A DNA stretch of 64,000 nucleotides from Lactobacillus pasteurii DSM 23907 = CRBIP 24.76 (GCF_000297025.1 NZ_CAKD01000001.1:62001-126000), one strand, 5' to 3'; positions 33,917 to 42,482 are shown, counted from the stretch's first letter. Notes: a model not told the origin generated them from the sequence alone. Numbers and translations: made by a program.

Positions 33917-34507
33917 TTAGCTGAGGTTAAGGGGGTTGCTTTCGTCAACTGCAAATTCATCGTTATTTATTGCTTGGCTTATTTGTGATTGCAAGACGTT
34001 GATAACTTGTTCTTGTTCAAAATGCGCAATCTCATTAACAATCAAAGCAGTCAAACCAATTGTGTTGATCCAGTTAAACACAATGATCTGGTGCAATTTT
34101 TCATCATCGAAATTCCTGTCTGGGTATTGTTCTTTGAACTTTTCAGTTCCAAGTTCCAGCAAAGTTCCTTCAATAATTTCGCTACCAAATTTACCATCGA
34201 CAAACATCGCCTTGAAGAGCTTAGTATGTTGCTTCGAAAAATTAATATAAGACAAATCCAAATCAATCAAAGGCTTGCCGGTAAATTTCTTTTGCAAAGT
34301 ATGTTCCTTTAGATCAGTTGAAATTCGTCGAAGAATTTCGCTTTTGATCTCATCCATATTTTCGAATTCTAAGTATAATGGTTGAGTAGAGAAGTGACCT
34401 GCCTTTGCAATATTTCGAGCTGTAATGCCATCCAAACCGTCATTGATGGCCATCTTATAAGCAATATCTAAAATTTTCTCTCTACTTACCTCTTTTTTTC
34501 TAGCCAT
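33917..34507 (-). CDS. TetR/AcrR-family regulator
   Basis: 196 residues from ATG 34507. The N-terminal HTH (ILDIAYKMAINDGLDGITARNIAKAGHFSTQPLYLEFENMDEI) is the TetR fold with the usual YxxFxN-like ending. The C-terminal helical ligand domain is not recognisable by sequence. It lies 76 bp upstream of the flavin reductase pair on the same strand and probably controls it or itself. No clear palindromic operator was seen in the gap. Confidence 0.85.
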   Translation of the reverse strand: MARKKEVSREKILDIAYKMAINDGLDGITARNIAKAGHFSTQPLYLEFENMDEIKSEILRRISTDLKEHTLQKKFTGKPLIDLDLSYINFSKQHTKLFKAMFVDGKFGSEIIEGTLLELGTEKFKEQYPDRNFDDEKLHQIIVFNWINTIGLTALIVNEIAHFEQEQVINVLQSQISQAINNDEFAVDESNPLNLS

Positions 34508-34611
34508 TCCTAATTCGCCCAACTCTCACAAATAAATTCTTCACATCTACTACTATTATCATAAAAGCCTTGGATCATAAAAACAAGGATATCGCCTTAT
34601 ATCGTTACTAT

Positions 34612-34818
34612 TTATTTTTGATCAGCTATTTGATCGTAGTAATCATTAACCATATTCATAACATCTTCCTTGCTTAAGCCCTTTGAAGCTGAATAAGAAA
34701 GAAAGGCTGCTGACAAGATGTAGCCTCTTTCTTCGTCCTTGGTTAAATTATCTGAAAAGGCCATATTCAATTCGCCATTGTCAAAATTCAAATCAATCTT
34801 GATTGATTTAGTGTTCAT
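34612..34818 (-). CDS. Small acidic protein of unknown function
   Basis: 68 residues from ATG 34818 with AAGGGG nine bases upstream; the TTG at 34827 is less likely. Sequence MNTKSIKIDLNFDNGELNMAFSD then LTKDEERGYILSAAFLSYSASKGLSKEDVMNMVNDYYDQI. It has a beta-rich N-terminus, helical C-terminus, net negative charge and no membrane segment. It is divergent from pepD. No known family is recognised. Coding support is the good ribosome site, complete frame and normal codon use. Confidence 0.6.
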   Translation of the reverse strand: MNTKSIKIDLNFDNGELNMAFSDNLTKDEERGYILSAAFLSYSASKGLSKEDVMNMVNDYYDQIADQK

Positions 34819-34946
34819 TTTCAACATCCCCTTATTTTAAAAAATATCGTCATTAATTACAGATTATATTACTTACCATGCTAAAATTATTCTATCAGAT
34901 TTTGAGGGATATTTATATTTTTTAACAGAAAAGGAAGTTATTTTTT

Positions 34947-36353
34947 ATGTCAAAAATTGGAAGATCATCCTGCACATCAATTCTTATTGGCAAAAAAGCA
35001 TCTGCTACTGGTAGCGTTATTATTGGCCGCAACGAAGATGCCAAAACTGCCTGGCCAAAACACCTTGCTTTCAATCCGCACCGTACAATTGAAAACAACC
35101 ATTTCAAGTCAAAAGACAACAAGTTCGAAATGGACTTGCCTGCAACTTTATTTGCTTATTCATCAACGCCTGAATGGACTAACAAATATGGCGAGTTTGA
35201 AGAAGATGGAATCAATGAATATCATGTTGCTATGAGTGCCACCGAAAGTGCCTATGCTAACGATCGCGTTTTGGCAGCTGACCCATTTGAAACTGAAACT
35301 GGCATTTTAGAAGAAGCAATGGTAACAGTTGTCTTGCCATACATTAAAACTGCTAAAGAAGGCGTGCTTCGTTTAGGCAAGATCGTTGAAGAGCACGGCG
35401 CAGCAGAAGCTGACGGAATTTTATTTGCTGACCGGGATGAAGCTTGGTATTTAGAAATTGGTTCTGGTCACCACTGGGTAGCCATGCGCATCCCTGACGA
35501 CTCATACGCAGTCGTAGCTAACCAATTATCAATTCAAGAAATCGACTTTGACAGCGATATCTTCTTGACTTCGCCTAACATTCGCGAATTCGTCTACGAC
35601 AACAAGCTCTGGCCAAAAGATGCTCCATTCAACTTTAGAGAAATCTTTGGTACTCGCTCAGATAGCGACTTGCACTACAATACGCCAAGAGTCTGGATCG
35701 GCCAAAAGCTCTTGACCCCATCAGTCAAGCAAGAACCTCAATCTTTCAACTTGCCATTTGCTCGTCAAGCTGATAAGCCAATCACGATTCAAGATGCGCA
35801 AGACGTCTTGACCAACCACTACCAAAATACGCCTTACGATTTGACCAATCCAAAGAATAAGTCAAATGCGACCTTCCGTCCAATTGGCGTAGCAACTTGC
35901 CAAGAATCACACTTACTTGAATTAAACAGCGAAAAGATGGTTCACTGGCTAGCCATGGGAATTGGCGGTCAAAGCGTTTATGTTCCATTTTATCCACAGG
36001 GAACCAAAGTTCCGACTATGTACAAGTACGGCAAAGAAACTTATTCGGCTAACTCTGCCTACTGGGTCTTCAAACTGGCTAGCACCTTGGTTGACCGCGA
36101 TTGGGGTAAGTATGGCAGCTTGCTAACCAATGCTCAAACTGATGCCAAGGAAAAGGTTCTTCGCATTCGCTATCAAGCTGATCAAAAACTTACAAAAGAA
36201 ACTGATAGCCAAAAACAGCTAGCAATCGTTGATCAAGCCAACTTAGATATGGCTGATGCGGCTATTAAGATTTATCAAAAACTTATCGCTGAAGTGATTA
36301 CTTTACAAACTGCTGATTCTCCATTGAAATTTAAGATGGATCCTAATTTATAA
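34947..36353 (+). CDS. pepD: Dipeptidase, C69 family
   Basis: 468 residues. The N-terminal nucleophile Cys9 lies in SSCTSILIGKKASATGS, followed by IIGRNEDAKTAWPKHL, the family hallmark. PepD-type enzymes are cytoplasmic broad-specificity dipeptidases with Ntn-hydrolase fold. The segment DGILFADRDEAWYLEIGSGHHWVAMRIPDDSYAVVANQLSI is also typical. ATG 34947 has AAAGGAAG. It is a single gene ended by a strong terminator. Lactobacilli carry several PepD paralogues, so the exact member (PepDA/PepDB) is not assigned. Confidence 0.92.
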   Translation: MSKIGRSSCTSILIGKKASATGSVIIGRNEDAKTAWPKHLAFNPHRTIENNHFKSKDNKFEMDLPATLFAYSSTPEWTNKYGEFEEDGINEYHVAMSATESAYANDRVLAADPFETETGILEEAMVTVVLPYIKTAKEGVLRLGKIVEEHGAAEADGILFADRDEAWYLEIGSGHHWVAMRIPDDSYAVVANQLSIQEIDFDSDIFLTSPNIREFVYDNKLWPKDAPFNFREIFGTRSDSDLHYNTPRVWIGQKLLTPSVKQEPQSFNLPFARQADKPITIQDAQDVLTNHYQNTPYDLTNPKNKSNATFRPIGVATCQESHLLELNSEKMVHWLAMGIGGQSVYVPFYPQGTKVPTMYKYGKETYSANSAYWVFKLASTLVDRDWGKYGSLLTNAQTDAKEKVLRIRYQADQKLTKETDSQKQLAIVDQANLDMADAAIKIYQKLIAEVITLQTADSPLKFKMDPNL

Positions 36354-36366
36354 AATTCTTATCATC

Positions 36367-36394
36367 GAGCAATGTTTTTTCATTGCTCTTTTTT
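36367..36394 (+). terminator. pepD terminator
   Basis: GAGCAATG / CATTGCTC stem with a T6 loop and T6 tail, 14 bp after the stop codon. Confidence 0.9.
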
Positions 36395-36405
36395 GTTGGG
36401 CTAGC

Positions 36406-36442
36406 AAAAAGAATCAAGTCGCTAGCAACTTGATTCTTTGAT
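36406..36442. terminator. Hairpin at the end of the decayed ABC operon
   Basis: AAAGAATCAAGT / ACTTGATTCTTT, a 12-bp perfect stem with A- and T-rich flanks, immediately behind the recovered stop of the last pseudogene (36446). Probably the remnant operon's terminator. Confidence 0.6.
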
Positions 36443-36445
36443 TCT

Positions 36446-36950
36446 TTAATTGTCCTGATTTAAAAATTTTCGATTCAACAATTTAATTGAAATAAAGCAG
36501 ATTAATGTCCAAATCAAACTCTTAGCAATACAAAATAATAAGCTAGGACTTAAAAAATTTGGGCTAGAAATCACATCCAATAGATCATTGACTGGAAATA
36601 AAATCGCCAGCTAAAATAAGCACTTCAATTGCAGAAACCACACCGGCAATTATTAGCTTGGGAAGCCAATATTTAGAAAACCTTGGTCTAATTGATAAAA
36701 TATCATCATAAATACCAATGTTCTGATCATAAACTGATGACGCATTAACAATTCCCATGCTCGTTGCAATGCCGGAAGTGGTAATTGTTCCTAGCAGAAT
36801 TCGGGAATAACTTTGATGAGAATCAAAAGCTATCAGCAAAAACATGATCAGAGAAATAAGTGGCAGGGCAAAATAATGCAGCAAAATAATTTGTAGACCA
36901 CTTAGATTATAAATTGAGCTGAGTACAACTCGATAGGTCGAAGGTTTCAA
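36446..36950 (-). pseudogene. ABC-2 permease remnant 2 (frameshifted)
   Basis: A frame beginning at TTG 36950 encodes four or so membrane helices (VVLSSIYNLSGLQIILLHYF...LLIAFDSHQSYSRILLGTITT) and stops at 36585. The next frame continues the same protein from about 36603 with AILFPVNDLLDVISSPNFL and ends at 36446 with LLNRKFLNQDN. A single frameshift near 36600-36612 therefore separates the two parts. There is no ATG at the start, only a TTG overlapping the upstream stop. It is part of a decayed three-gene transporter. Confidence 0.7.
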
Positions 36951-37641
36951 AAGATATTCAACCTTCCCTCTTTAAAAGCCCTTTTAATGACGATATTGGT
37001 CAACAATTTTGAAATGACAACAAACAACAAAACAATTAGTAAGTATGAAATCATAAAATCTCATCGAAAATTATGATGATAGATAATCCTAATTGGGAAA
37101 CTTAATGGGCTAAATAACCGAATTGGTTTGATAAAAGCAGAATTGGCAATAAAATTAATTCTTCGTATTCAAGAGCATTTCTACTCAAAATAAATAGTAG
37201 GCTAATAAAATAACTCAAAACTGTTGATGCAAACCAAAATAAGATAATACCTATTAATAATTGCAGATCGAAATAATCAACAGGAATATTTAAAATTTTA
37301 ACTTCTAATCCTGCAATCGGAAAAGAAATCAACCCATACAAGGCAGCTGGCGATAGGACGGAAATTAGCACTTTCACTGAAGAAAGACCAGAATTCAACA
37401 AATGGGCCAAGGTTCCCTGCCACTGCTAAAAACCTAAGGCTCCAGCACTAGTTGTACAAGAAGCCCACATCCCCATAATTCCAGCTATCAGCCACTCTTT
37501 TCCAGAATAGGACTGGTTGGTGAAATTTGCCAAATATTGGTATAGTAGCATTGAACTTGTTTCGATCAAAACTAAACTAACGAAATAAGAGTTTTTCACA
37601 TAGAGCTTCAGTTGAAACAAAATCATCCTCAATAGCTTCAT
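36947..37641 (-). pseudogene. ABC-2 permease remnant 1 (nonsense and frameshift)
   Basis: ATG 37641 with AGGGTG opens a frame of membrane helices (LLRMILFQLKLYVKNSYFVSLV). It is interrupted by TAG at 37426-37428 in the context GALGF-stop-QWQGTLAHLL. The same frame reads on to 37102 (LLILPILLL-like). The protein then appears to continue in another frame (SPLSFPIRIIYHH) through a TGA at 37061-37063, and ends KRAFKEGRLNIF at 36947. At least three lesions are therefore present. The original product was likely an ABC-2 type permease of about 230 residues. Confidence 0.75.
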
Positions 37642-37647
37642 CAATAA

Positions 37648-37989
37648 TCACCCTAACTTTCGCTTTAAAGTAGGTGCGATTGCTAGATATGCATCAGCTA
37701 AGGAAGCACTATCTGGTACTGCAGCATACTTTTTTACATCTGAAACAGAACCACGGTAATGTATTCTGCCATTACCAATTAAATATATACGATCAGCCGG
37801 GGTTTCAATATCTGTCATGTTGTGACTAGTAAGAACAATTGCTCGTCCACTTTCAGCTAATCTTTTAATCAACTTTCGGACTGCAATCACAGACTCAACG
37901 TCCAAGCCCACAGTTGGCTCATCCAGCATTAAGATTTGAGGTCGGTTAATGTATGCAATAAAAAAAGCTACCTTTATAGGTAACCGTTT
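37648..37989 (-). pseudogene. C-terminal fragment of an ABC ATPase
   Basis: The readable frame contains FFIAYINRPQILMLDEPTVGLD (Walker B), D-loop, and H-loop LTSHNMTDIE, ending LAIAPTLKRKLG. Walker A and a proper LSGGQ signature are absent. Reading upstream meets a TGA at 37990-37992, and before that lies the hrtA stop. The first two thirds of the gene have been deleted. The fragment is followed by the two broken permeases, so the whole transporter is dead. The family is the lantibiotic/bacteriocin-immunity-like ABC-2 group, by general resemblance only. Confidence 0.8.
37958..37984 (-). terminator. Terminator of the hrt operon
   Basis: Minus-strand GTTACC-TATAAA-GGTAGC followed by seven T, 40 bp behind the hrtA stop. 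It overlaps the 5' edge of the ATPase remnant. Confidence 0.65.
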
Positions 37990-38023
37990 TCACTGAAATT
38001 CAGGAGATTAGGTATAACTTCTT

Positions 38024-38698
38024 TTAAGCCTCCTTACTCAACTGACCATCCATCATCTCATAAATGTGATCCGCATATTCCTTAAGTCGTGGATCATGCG
38101 TCACTAAGATGACAGCCTTATTCCTCTCTTTAGCCATTGTCTTAAATAGCTGACCTACTTCTTTGACTTTCTCACTGTCTAAGGAAGCAGTTGGCTCATC
38201 TGCCAAGATAATTGCCGGATCAGCATACAAAGCCCGCGCAATCGCTACTCTTTGCTTTTGACCACCTGACAATTCGCCTGGATACTTTTTGGCTAAGTCG
38301 CTGATGCCTAATTGCTCCATCAGCTTGGCTAACTCTTCTTTGCTCAGGTTGCCTTGCCTTTTTACCTTATCAACCAAGACAAATTGATCTTGCACTGTTA
38401 AATAAGGTACTAAGTTGTAAGCTTGCAAGATAAAGCCTATCTTGTTCAAACGCAAGGCACCAGTCTTTTTAGCAGATAGCTGACTGATTTCTTCTCCATC
38501 AACTTTAACGCTACCAGAAGTTGGCTTTTGCAAAGAACCAATAATTGTTAAAAATGTACTCTTGCCCGCACCTGATGGTCCCATAATCAAGACAACTTCG
38601 CCACTTTCTGCTTCAAAGTCAACGTCCTTCAAGGCTCTTACCTGAGCGCCGCCTTTGCCATAAACTTTATTTATCTTTTCTAATTGAATTGCTGCCAT
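38024..38698 (-). CDS. hrtA: Heme efflux ABC transporter ATP-binding protein
   Basis: 224 residues of the MacB/LolD-type ATPase family. Walker A GPSGAGKST is at 40-48, Q-loop ILQAYNL, signature ELSGGQKQR, Walker B AIILADEPTASLD, H-loop VTHD. It is encoded 2 bp behind the HrtB-like permease and third in a tetR-permease-ATPase operon. This is the gene order of Lactococcus lactis hrtRBA. It would supply energy for expelling toxic heme from the membrane. Assignment rests mainly on the operator and regulator. Confidence 0.85.
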   Translation of the reverse strand: MAAIQLEKINKVYGKGGAQVRALKDVDFEAESGEVVLIMGPSGAGKSTFLTIIGSLQKPTSGSVKVDGEEISQLSAKKTGALRLNKIGFILQAYNLVPYLTVQDQFVLVDKVKRQGNLSKEELAKLMEQLGISDLAKKYPGELSGGQKQRVAIARALYADPAIILADEPTASLDSEKVKEVGQLFKTMAKERNKAVILVTHDPRLKEYADHIYEMMDGQLSKEA

Positions 38699-38700
38699 AC

Positions 38701-39762
38701 TTATTCACCAATCGCCTTTACTGGATCTACTTTCAAAATAGATCTTACTGGAATCAAACTTCCGATAATTCCCATCAATAACATGCCACCTACTCCTGCA
38801 AGCATAATCGCTGGCGTAAAGTCCATTGGCACGCTCTTTGGCATCATTAAAATTGTCAATTCCATCAACAACAAACCAATGACTGCGCCTGTGACAACCA
38901 AAATTACTGCCTGGCCAATCGTAGCTGCTACCAAGGTCTTAGCTGGAATGCCTTGTGCGCGCATAACTGCATAATTCTGCATCTTCTGCATAGTCAAAAT
39001 GTATAAAAAGACTGCAATGATAATCAGCGAAATAATAAACAAGAAGCCAATCATCAATTCAAAAGTCATATTCTGAGCCGTGTAGCCTGGCAACTTGTTG
39101 ATAAAGGTCTTAACATCATAAGTTTTGGCATTTTTATGATTTAACTTGTAATCAGCATTCTTAGAAATTATTCCTGAAGCAACAACGTTAGGCATGGCTA
39201 CCTTTAGCTTTTTCCAAGTCGCTAAATCTCCATAGATAATTGGCGCAATATTGATTTTGGCATTTTTGACAAAACCAACAATTGTGTACTTTTGCTTTGA
39301 ATCATTTAGCTTGATCTTGTCGCCTAATTTGTAGCCTTTCAATTGCAAGGCTTGATCGGCGGTAACTTCGCTCTTATTCTTAGATTTGCGACCAGCAATC
39401 AGTTCTTGATCTTGATAGATAAATTGATCGCGCTTGACGCCTAAAAATTGGGCCGAAATCGAGCTACGCTTGTTAGCCTTGACTACTACTGGGACTTGCC
39501 CTAAGTAAGCTTCATTTTTGCTTAAAGAAGCATTCTTTAGGTCATCTTTATTTAGGACTGACTGACTCAAACTAATGTTGGCATTTTTATTCAAAACAAC
39601 CTTCTGAGTCTGCCAAGATTCAAGCGCTTGCGTATTTTCCTCAGCTAGGCCAATTGCTAGCGATGACAACATGAAAATCAAGTAGCTAATCAAAAAGATC
39701 ATCATAACGATCAAGCCATAGCGTATTTTCTCATGTTTAATTTCTTTAAATGCTAAAAACAT
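38701..39762 (-). CDS. hrtB: Heme efflux ABC permease (FtsX/MacB-like)
   Basis: 353 residues. The first membrane helix is at about 16-38 (GLIVMMIFLISYLIFMLSSL). A large extracellular domain follows (about 40-235). Three C-terminal helices (about 240-350) carry the FtsX core (YAVMRAQGIPAKTLVAATIGQA). Length, topology and the N-terminus MFLAFKEIKHEKIRYGL fit HrtB permeases. ATG 39762 lies just after the regulator's stop codon (TAGAATG). With HrtA it should extrude heme; other FtsX-type exporters are the alternative. Confidence 0.85.
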   Translation of the reverse strand: MFLAFKEIKHEKIRYGLIVMMIFLISYLIFMLSSLAIGLAEENTQALESWQTQKVVLNKNANISLSQSVLNKDDLKNASLSKNEAYLGQVPVVVKANKRSSISAQFLGVKRDQFIYQDQELIAGRKSKNKSEVTADQALQLKGYKLGDKIKLNDSKQKYTIVGFVKNAKINIAPIIYGDLATWKKLKVAMPNVVASGIISKNADYKLNHKNAKTYDVKTFINKLPGYTAQNMTFELMIGFLFIISLIIIAVFLYILTMQKMQNYAVMRAQGIPAKTLVAATIGQAVILVVTGAVIGLLLMELTILMMPKSVPMDFTPAIMLAGVGGMLLMGIIGSLIPVRSILKVDPVKAIGE

Positions 39763-39763
39763 T

Positions 39764-40288
39764 CTACTTCATTCCTTTAGCTATTAATTCTAAACTAGTT
39801 CTTAATCGCTCAAGGATTTCATTGGTGTGATCAGGATCATTGAAGCAGGCATTGATTGCATCATGGCTTAAGACCATGGCACTCCACATCTGTGGCGGCA
39901 TTTTCAGCATCTGTCCAGGATTGCCTTGCATCGTACCCAAAACTATTTCATTGCGGGTCATATGCAATTTCATCAAGGGCCAATATTGACTATTTTGGGC
40001 CTTTTCGACAAAATTCTTCACCCTTTGATAGTAGAAATCTGGATCGAATCCACTTGATGGCCTGATCCCCGTATGAATTTCCTTGATTGCGATCTTATAA
40101 ACGTACATATAAGCATCTGTTAAATCATCGAAATATTTATAAAAAGCTCCCCGAGCGATTTCGGCATCTTTGACGATTCGACTAACTTGGGCGTCAGTTA
40201 AAGGGTACGTACTAAATTCCTTTAAGACGGCTTGCGTTATTCTTTGCTTTTTTTCGTCCGGTAAATTTAAAAATGTTGATTTAACCAT
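39764..40288 (-). CDS. hrtR: TetR-family heme-sensing repressor
   Basis: 174 residues from ATG 40288 with AAAGGAAG; a longer frame to 40351 would run across the operators. The HTH is QRITQAVLKEFSTYPLTDAQVSRIVKDAEIARGAFYKYFDD. In L. lactis HrtR heme is held by two histidines, His72 and His149. Here His72 is at the same number (EIHTG) and a second candidate is His142 (LSHDAINA). Two copies of the TGACAC-N-GTGTCA palindrome flank its promoter, which matches the HrtR operator core as I recall it. It represses its own operon until heme accumulates. Confidence 0.85.
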   Translation of the reverse strand: MVKSTFLNLPDEKKQRITQAVLKEFSTYPLTDAQVSRIVKDAEIARGAFYKYFDDLTDAYMYVYKIAIKEIHTGIRPSSGFDPDFYYQRVKNFVEKAQNSQYWPLMKLHMTRNEIVLGTMQGNPGQMLKMPPQMWSAMVLSHDAINACFNDPDHTNEILERLRTSLELIAKGMK

Positions 40289-40304
40289 ATTCTTCCTTTC
40301 CAAG

Positions 40305-40359
40305 TAACACAGTGTCACTTGACGGTATAAATAATATAACCTTGGTGACACTGTGTCAA
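40305..40359 (-). promoter_or_regulatory. hrt promoter with two HrtR-type operators
   Basis: Minus-strand TTGACA (40354-40359), 17 bp, TATTAT (40331-40336). Palindrome TGACACTGTGTCA (40346-40358, perfect) covers the -35. TAACACAGTGTCA (40305-40317, one mismatch) lies between the start site and the ribosome site. Centres are 41 bp apart. Confidence 0.85.
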
Positions 40360-40384
40360 CTTTAAAACTCTATTTTTTAAAAAA

Positions 40385-40984
40385 TTATGCTAAAACGCGG
40401 TTGTAATAAAGCATTCTGCTGGTATTTTTCTTTACTTCGAACTTAGCTAAGCCGCAATTGTCCATAGTCTGGAAATTGCTCATCTTGCCCGCTTCAACTA
40501 AACAAGCAGCCATCATTCTAATCAAAGTTCCATGCGCTACTACCAATACTTTGCCATCAGGGTACTTCTGCCTTAATTCATCAATAAACTCTTGGCAGCG
40601 TTGACCTAAATGCACTTGGCTTTCGGCATCAGTAGCATAAGTCAGATACTTGTCTGTGACCTTGCCCCATTCATCAAAGGCATCTGGGTAATTTGCTCTT
40701 AACTCGCTAATTAATTGTGCATCCCAGCTGCCAAAATCAAACTCCTTAATTCGCTCGTCAGTAATCAATTCCTTTTGACCCTTAGTGAAAATTTTGGCTG
40801 TTTCTTGGGCTCTAGCCAAAGGGCTGACAAAGACCACATCATACTGACTAGGGTCAAAATTAGCAGCTGCAGCTTGCGCCTGACTTCTTCCTTCTTCATC
40901 CAAAGGATAGTTGGTTGCTGAACCTTGAATGCGATTTTCCTTATTTAAACCAGTTTGTCCGTGACGAATAAAAGTTAACTCCAT
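40385..40984 (-). CDS. Histidine phosphatase (phosphoglycerate mutase-like)
   Basis: 199 residues. The catalytic motif is TFIRHGQTGLNKENRIQG with phospho-His8, and the second His in VVAHGTLIRMM (about 150). The family includes cofactor-dependent phosphoglycerate mutases and broad phosphatases. The short length and lack of the mutase insertions favour a phosphatase. ATG 40984 has GAGGAAG upstream. It lies 17 bp behind yaaA. Confidence 0.88.
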   Translation of the reverse strand: MELTFIRHGQTGLNKENRIQGSATNYPLDEEGRSQAQAAAANFDPSQYDVVFVSPLARAQETAKIFTKGQKELITDERIKEFDFGSWDAQLISELRANYPDAFDEWGKVTDKYLTYATDAESQVHLGQRCQEFIDELRQKYPDGKVLVVAHGTLIRMMAACLVEAGKMSNFQTMDNCGLAKFEVKKNTSRMLYYNRVLA

Positions 40985-41001
40985 ATTTACTTCCTCAAAA
41001 A

Positions 41002-41763
41002 TTATTTCCTAGTAAAATCAAAATCTGTCCGAAAGACATAATTGTCTTCGCTACTCTCTTCTTCATTATAACTGAAAGCAAAATCATTAAAATCCTTCAA
41101 GCCATCTAAGCTATCAATTTGGTTTTGGCAGATGAAACGGGTCATTTCGCCTCTAGCCATTTTGGCGTGAACGCCAACTGTCTTCCACTTGCCGGCCTTT
41201 AATTCTTGAAAATCTATCGTGACCATTTTTCGATTTTCAGTTAAATATGGGGCAATCATGCGCGAATATTCTTTTGAAGCTAAATTGATGATGGTGGTTT
41301 CATCTTTGAACAATTCATCAGCCACTTGTCCTGCCCAAAAATGATAAAGATTGCCATCTTGAAAGCCTGCCACTTTATTTTTGACTTCTAGCCGGTAGGG
41401 CTGCACCCCATCAAAGGGACGCAAAATACCATAAAGGCCTGATAGAATTCTTACATGTTCTTGCAAAAAGTCCAAAGCTTCCTTAGATAGTAAATCCGCT
41501 GCCATGTACTGATATTGGATTCCCTGATAGGACATAATTGCTGGCGTTAATTGCCGTTCAAAATCTAGCTGCTCTAGCTGCTTTTGCCCTTGGGCTACAA
41601 TCCGGTCGCTTGCCTCCCAGATTTCCTTTAACTCTTTGGCAGTTCTACTCTTTAAAAAATCAGCCAAAATCCTGGCCTGCTCAAGCATCACAGCTTGAGT
41701 CAACACTGGAAAGGCATCCTGATCAACGACCATTTTTTTGGCGGGAGAGATAATTATTTTCAT
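41002..41763 (-). CDS. yaaA: Peroxide stress protein YaaA
   Basis: 253 residues from ATG 41763 (MKIIISPAKKM, AAAGGAAAAA upstream). The longer frame to 41868 crosses the divergent gene's start. YaaA (DUF328/UPF0246) limits free iron and oxidative DNA damage during H2O2 stress in E. coli, with a DNA-binding fold. Family signatures IISPAKKM, YQGIQYQYM, ILSGLYGILRPFDGVQPYRLEV and NLASKEYS are all present. Its presence fits an organism that makes H2O2. It is divergent from the fucosidase-like gene. Confidence 0.92.
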   Translation of the reverse strand: MKIIISPAKKMVVDQDAFPVLTQAVMLEQARILADFLKSRTAKELKEIWEASDRIVAQGQKQLEQLDFERQLTPAIMSYQGIQYQYMAADLLSKEALDFLQEHVRILSGLYGILRPFDGVQPYRLEVKNKVAGFQDGNLYHFWAGQVADELFKDETTIINLASKEYSRMIAPYLTENRKMVTIDFQELKAGKWKTVGVHAKMARGEMTRFICQNQIDSLDGLKDFNDFAFSYNEEESSEDNYVFRTDFDFTRK

Positions 41764-41818
41764 AATTTTTCCTTTTACTGTACAATTTGATAAGTTACTA
41801 ATAGAGAGGACCAATAAA

Positions 41819-42460
41819 ATGAATCCTGATTTTGCAATCATTTTAAATTTCGACTTAAAAACTAGCAATGTCGATCAAGACTACTTGGTAAAAGAAGCTC
41901 GCAACATTGGCGTGCGTGCAATCATGGCTGATGACAGCTTCTTAGAAGCTTGTCAAAAATACAGCATTGCCTTGTTAGACAAGCAAGCTGGCCTTGATTT
42001 AACTGCTGAAAACGTCATCGACACCATCGTCGAAAATCGCATCAAAGGCCAAGCAACCATCATCAATCTTGCAGTTGAAGCTGATGGCAAACTAGCTGAT
42101 GACAATTTGAAGATGCTATCAGCAATCAACGATTGGATGCACTTGTTCGGCCATGCTTTAAACGAAAGCGAGCCTAGTGAGCTTAAGACTAGCTATGGCT
42201 ATATTTTAACCAATCGTCACGCCACTTATCAAAAATATATTTTCGTCAAAACTCCTCTACCAGACAAACTAACTGTTTCTGGTTTAAAGCAAGCACCAAA
42301 CCGCGTGGAATGGATTGCAGACCGCACTGAAGCTAAATTTAGCTACGACAAGCAAGAATTGACGATTGATTTATCTGCTTCTAATAGCGAATTTGCTTGG
42401 GAAATCATCCGCATTCAAGCTCACCGCCCTGAAGACGACTTAGGCGAAACTAAATTCTAA
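41819..42460 (+). CDS. Alpha-L-fucosidase-like protein lacking most of the catalytic barrel
   Basis: 213 residues from ATG 41819 with GAGAGGA; the upstream extension has no ribosome site. Residues 20-60 (DYLVKEARNIGVRAIMADDSFLEACQKYSI) resemble an early GH29 barrel strand. The stretch ATIINLAVEADGKLADDNLKMLSAINDWMHLFGHAL resembles the end of the GH29 barrel, and the rest resembles its C-terminal beta-sandwich. The central part with the catalytic nucleophile is missing. It is therefore probably not a glycosidase. The frame is intact and codon use normal, so it may be a kept, repurposed protein. Family assignment is by my reading of the pattern. Confidence 0.55.
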   Translation: MNPDFAIILNFDLKTSNVDQDYLVKEARNIGVRAIMADDSFLEACQKYSIALLDKQAGLDLTAENVIDTIVENRIKGQATIINLAVEADGKLADDNLKMLSAINDWMHLFGHALNESEPSELKTSYGYILTNRHATYQKYIFVKTPLPDKLTVSGLKQAPNRVEWIADRTEAKFSYDKQELTIDLSASNSEFAWEIIRIQAHRPEDDLGETKF

Positions 42461-42482
42461 ACTAGCTAAGGCTAGTTTTTTT
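42460..42482. terminator. Terminator between convergent genes
   Basis: AACTAGC / GCTAGTT stem with TAAG loop and T7 tail, starting at the stop codon of the fucosidase-like gene and overlapping the end of the DUF4931 gene. Confidence 0.8.

Noticed and set aside
33936-34312. Two overlapping plus-strand frames of about 105 codons opposite the TetR gene
   Set aside because: They are antisense to a clear TetR gene, have no ribosome site and show shadow codon patterns.
34612-34818. Small acidic gene as an antitoxin
   Set aside because: No toxin partner lies next to it and no antitoxin motif is visible.
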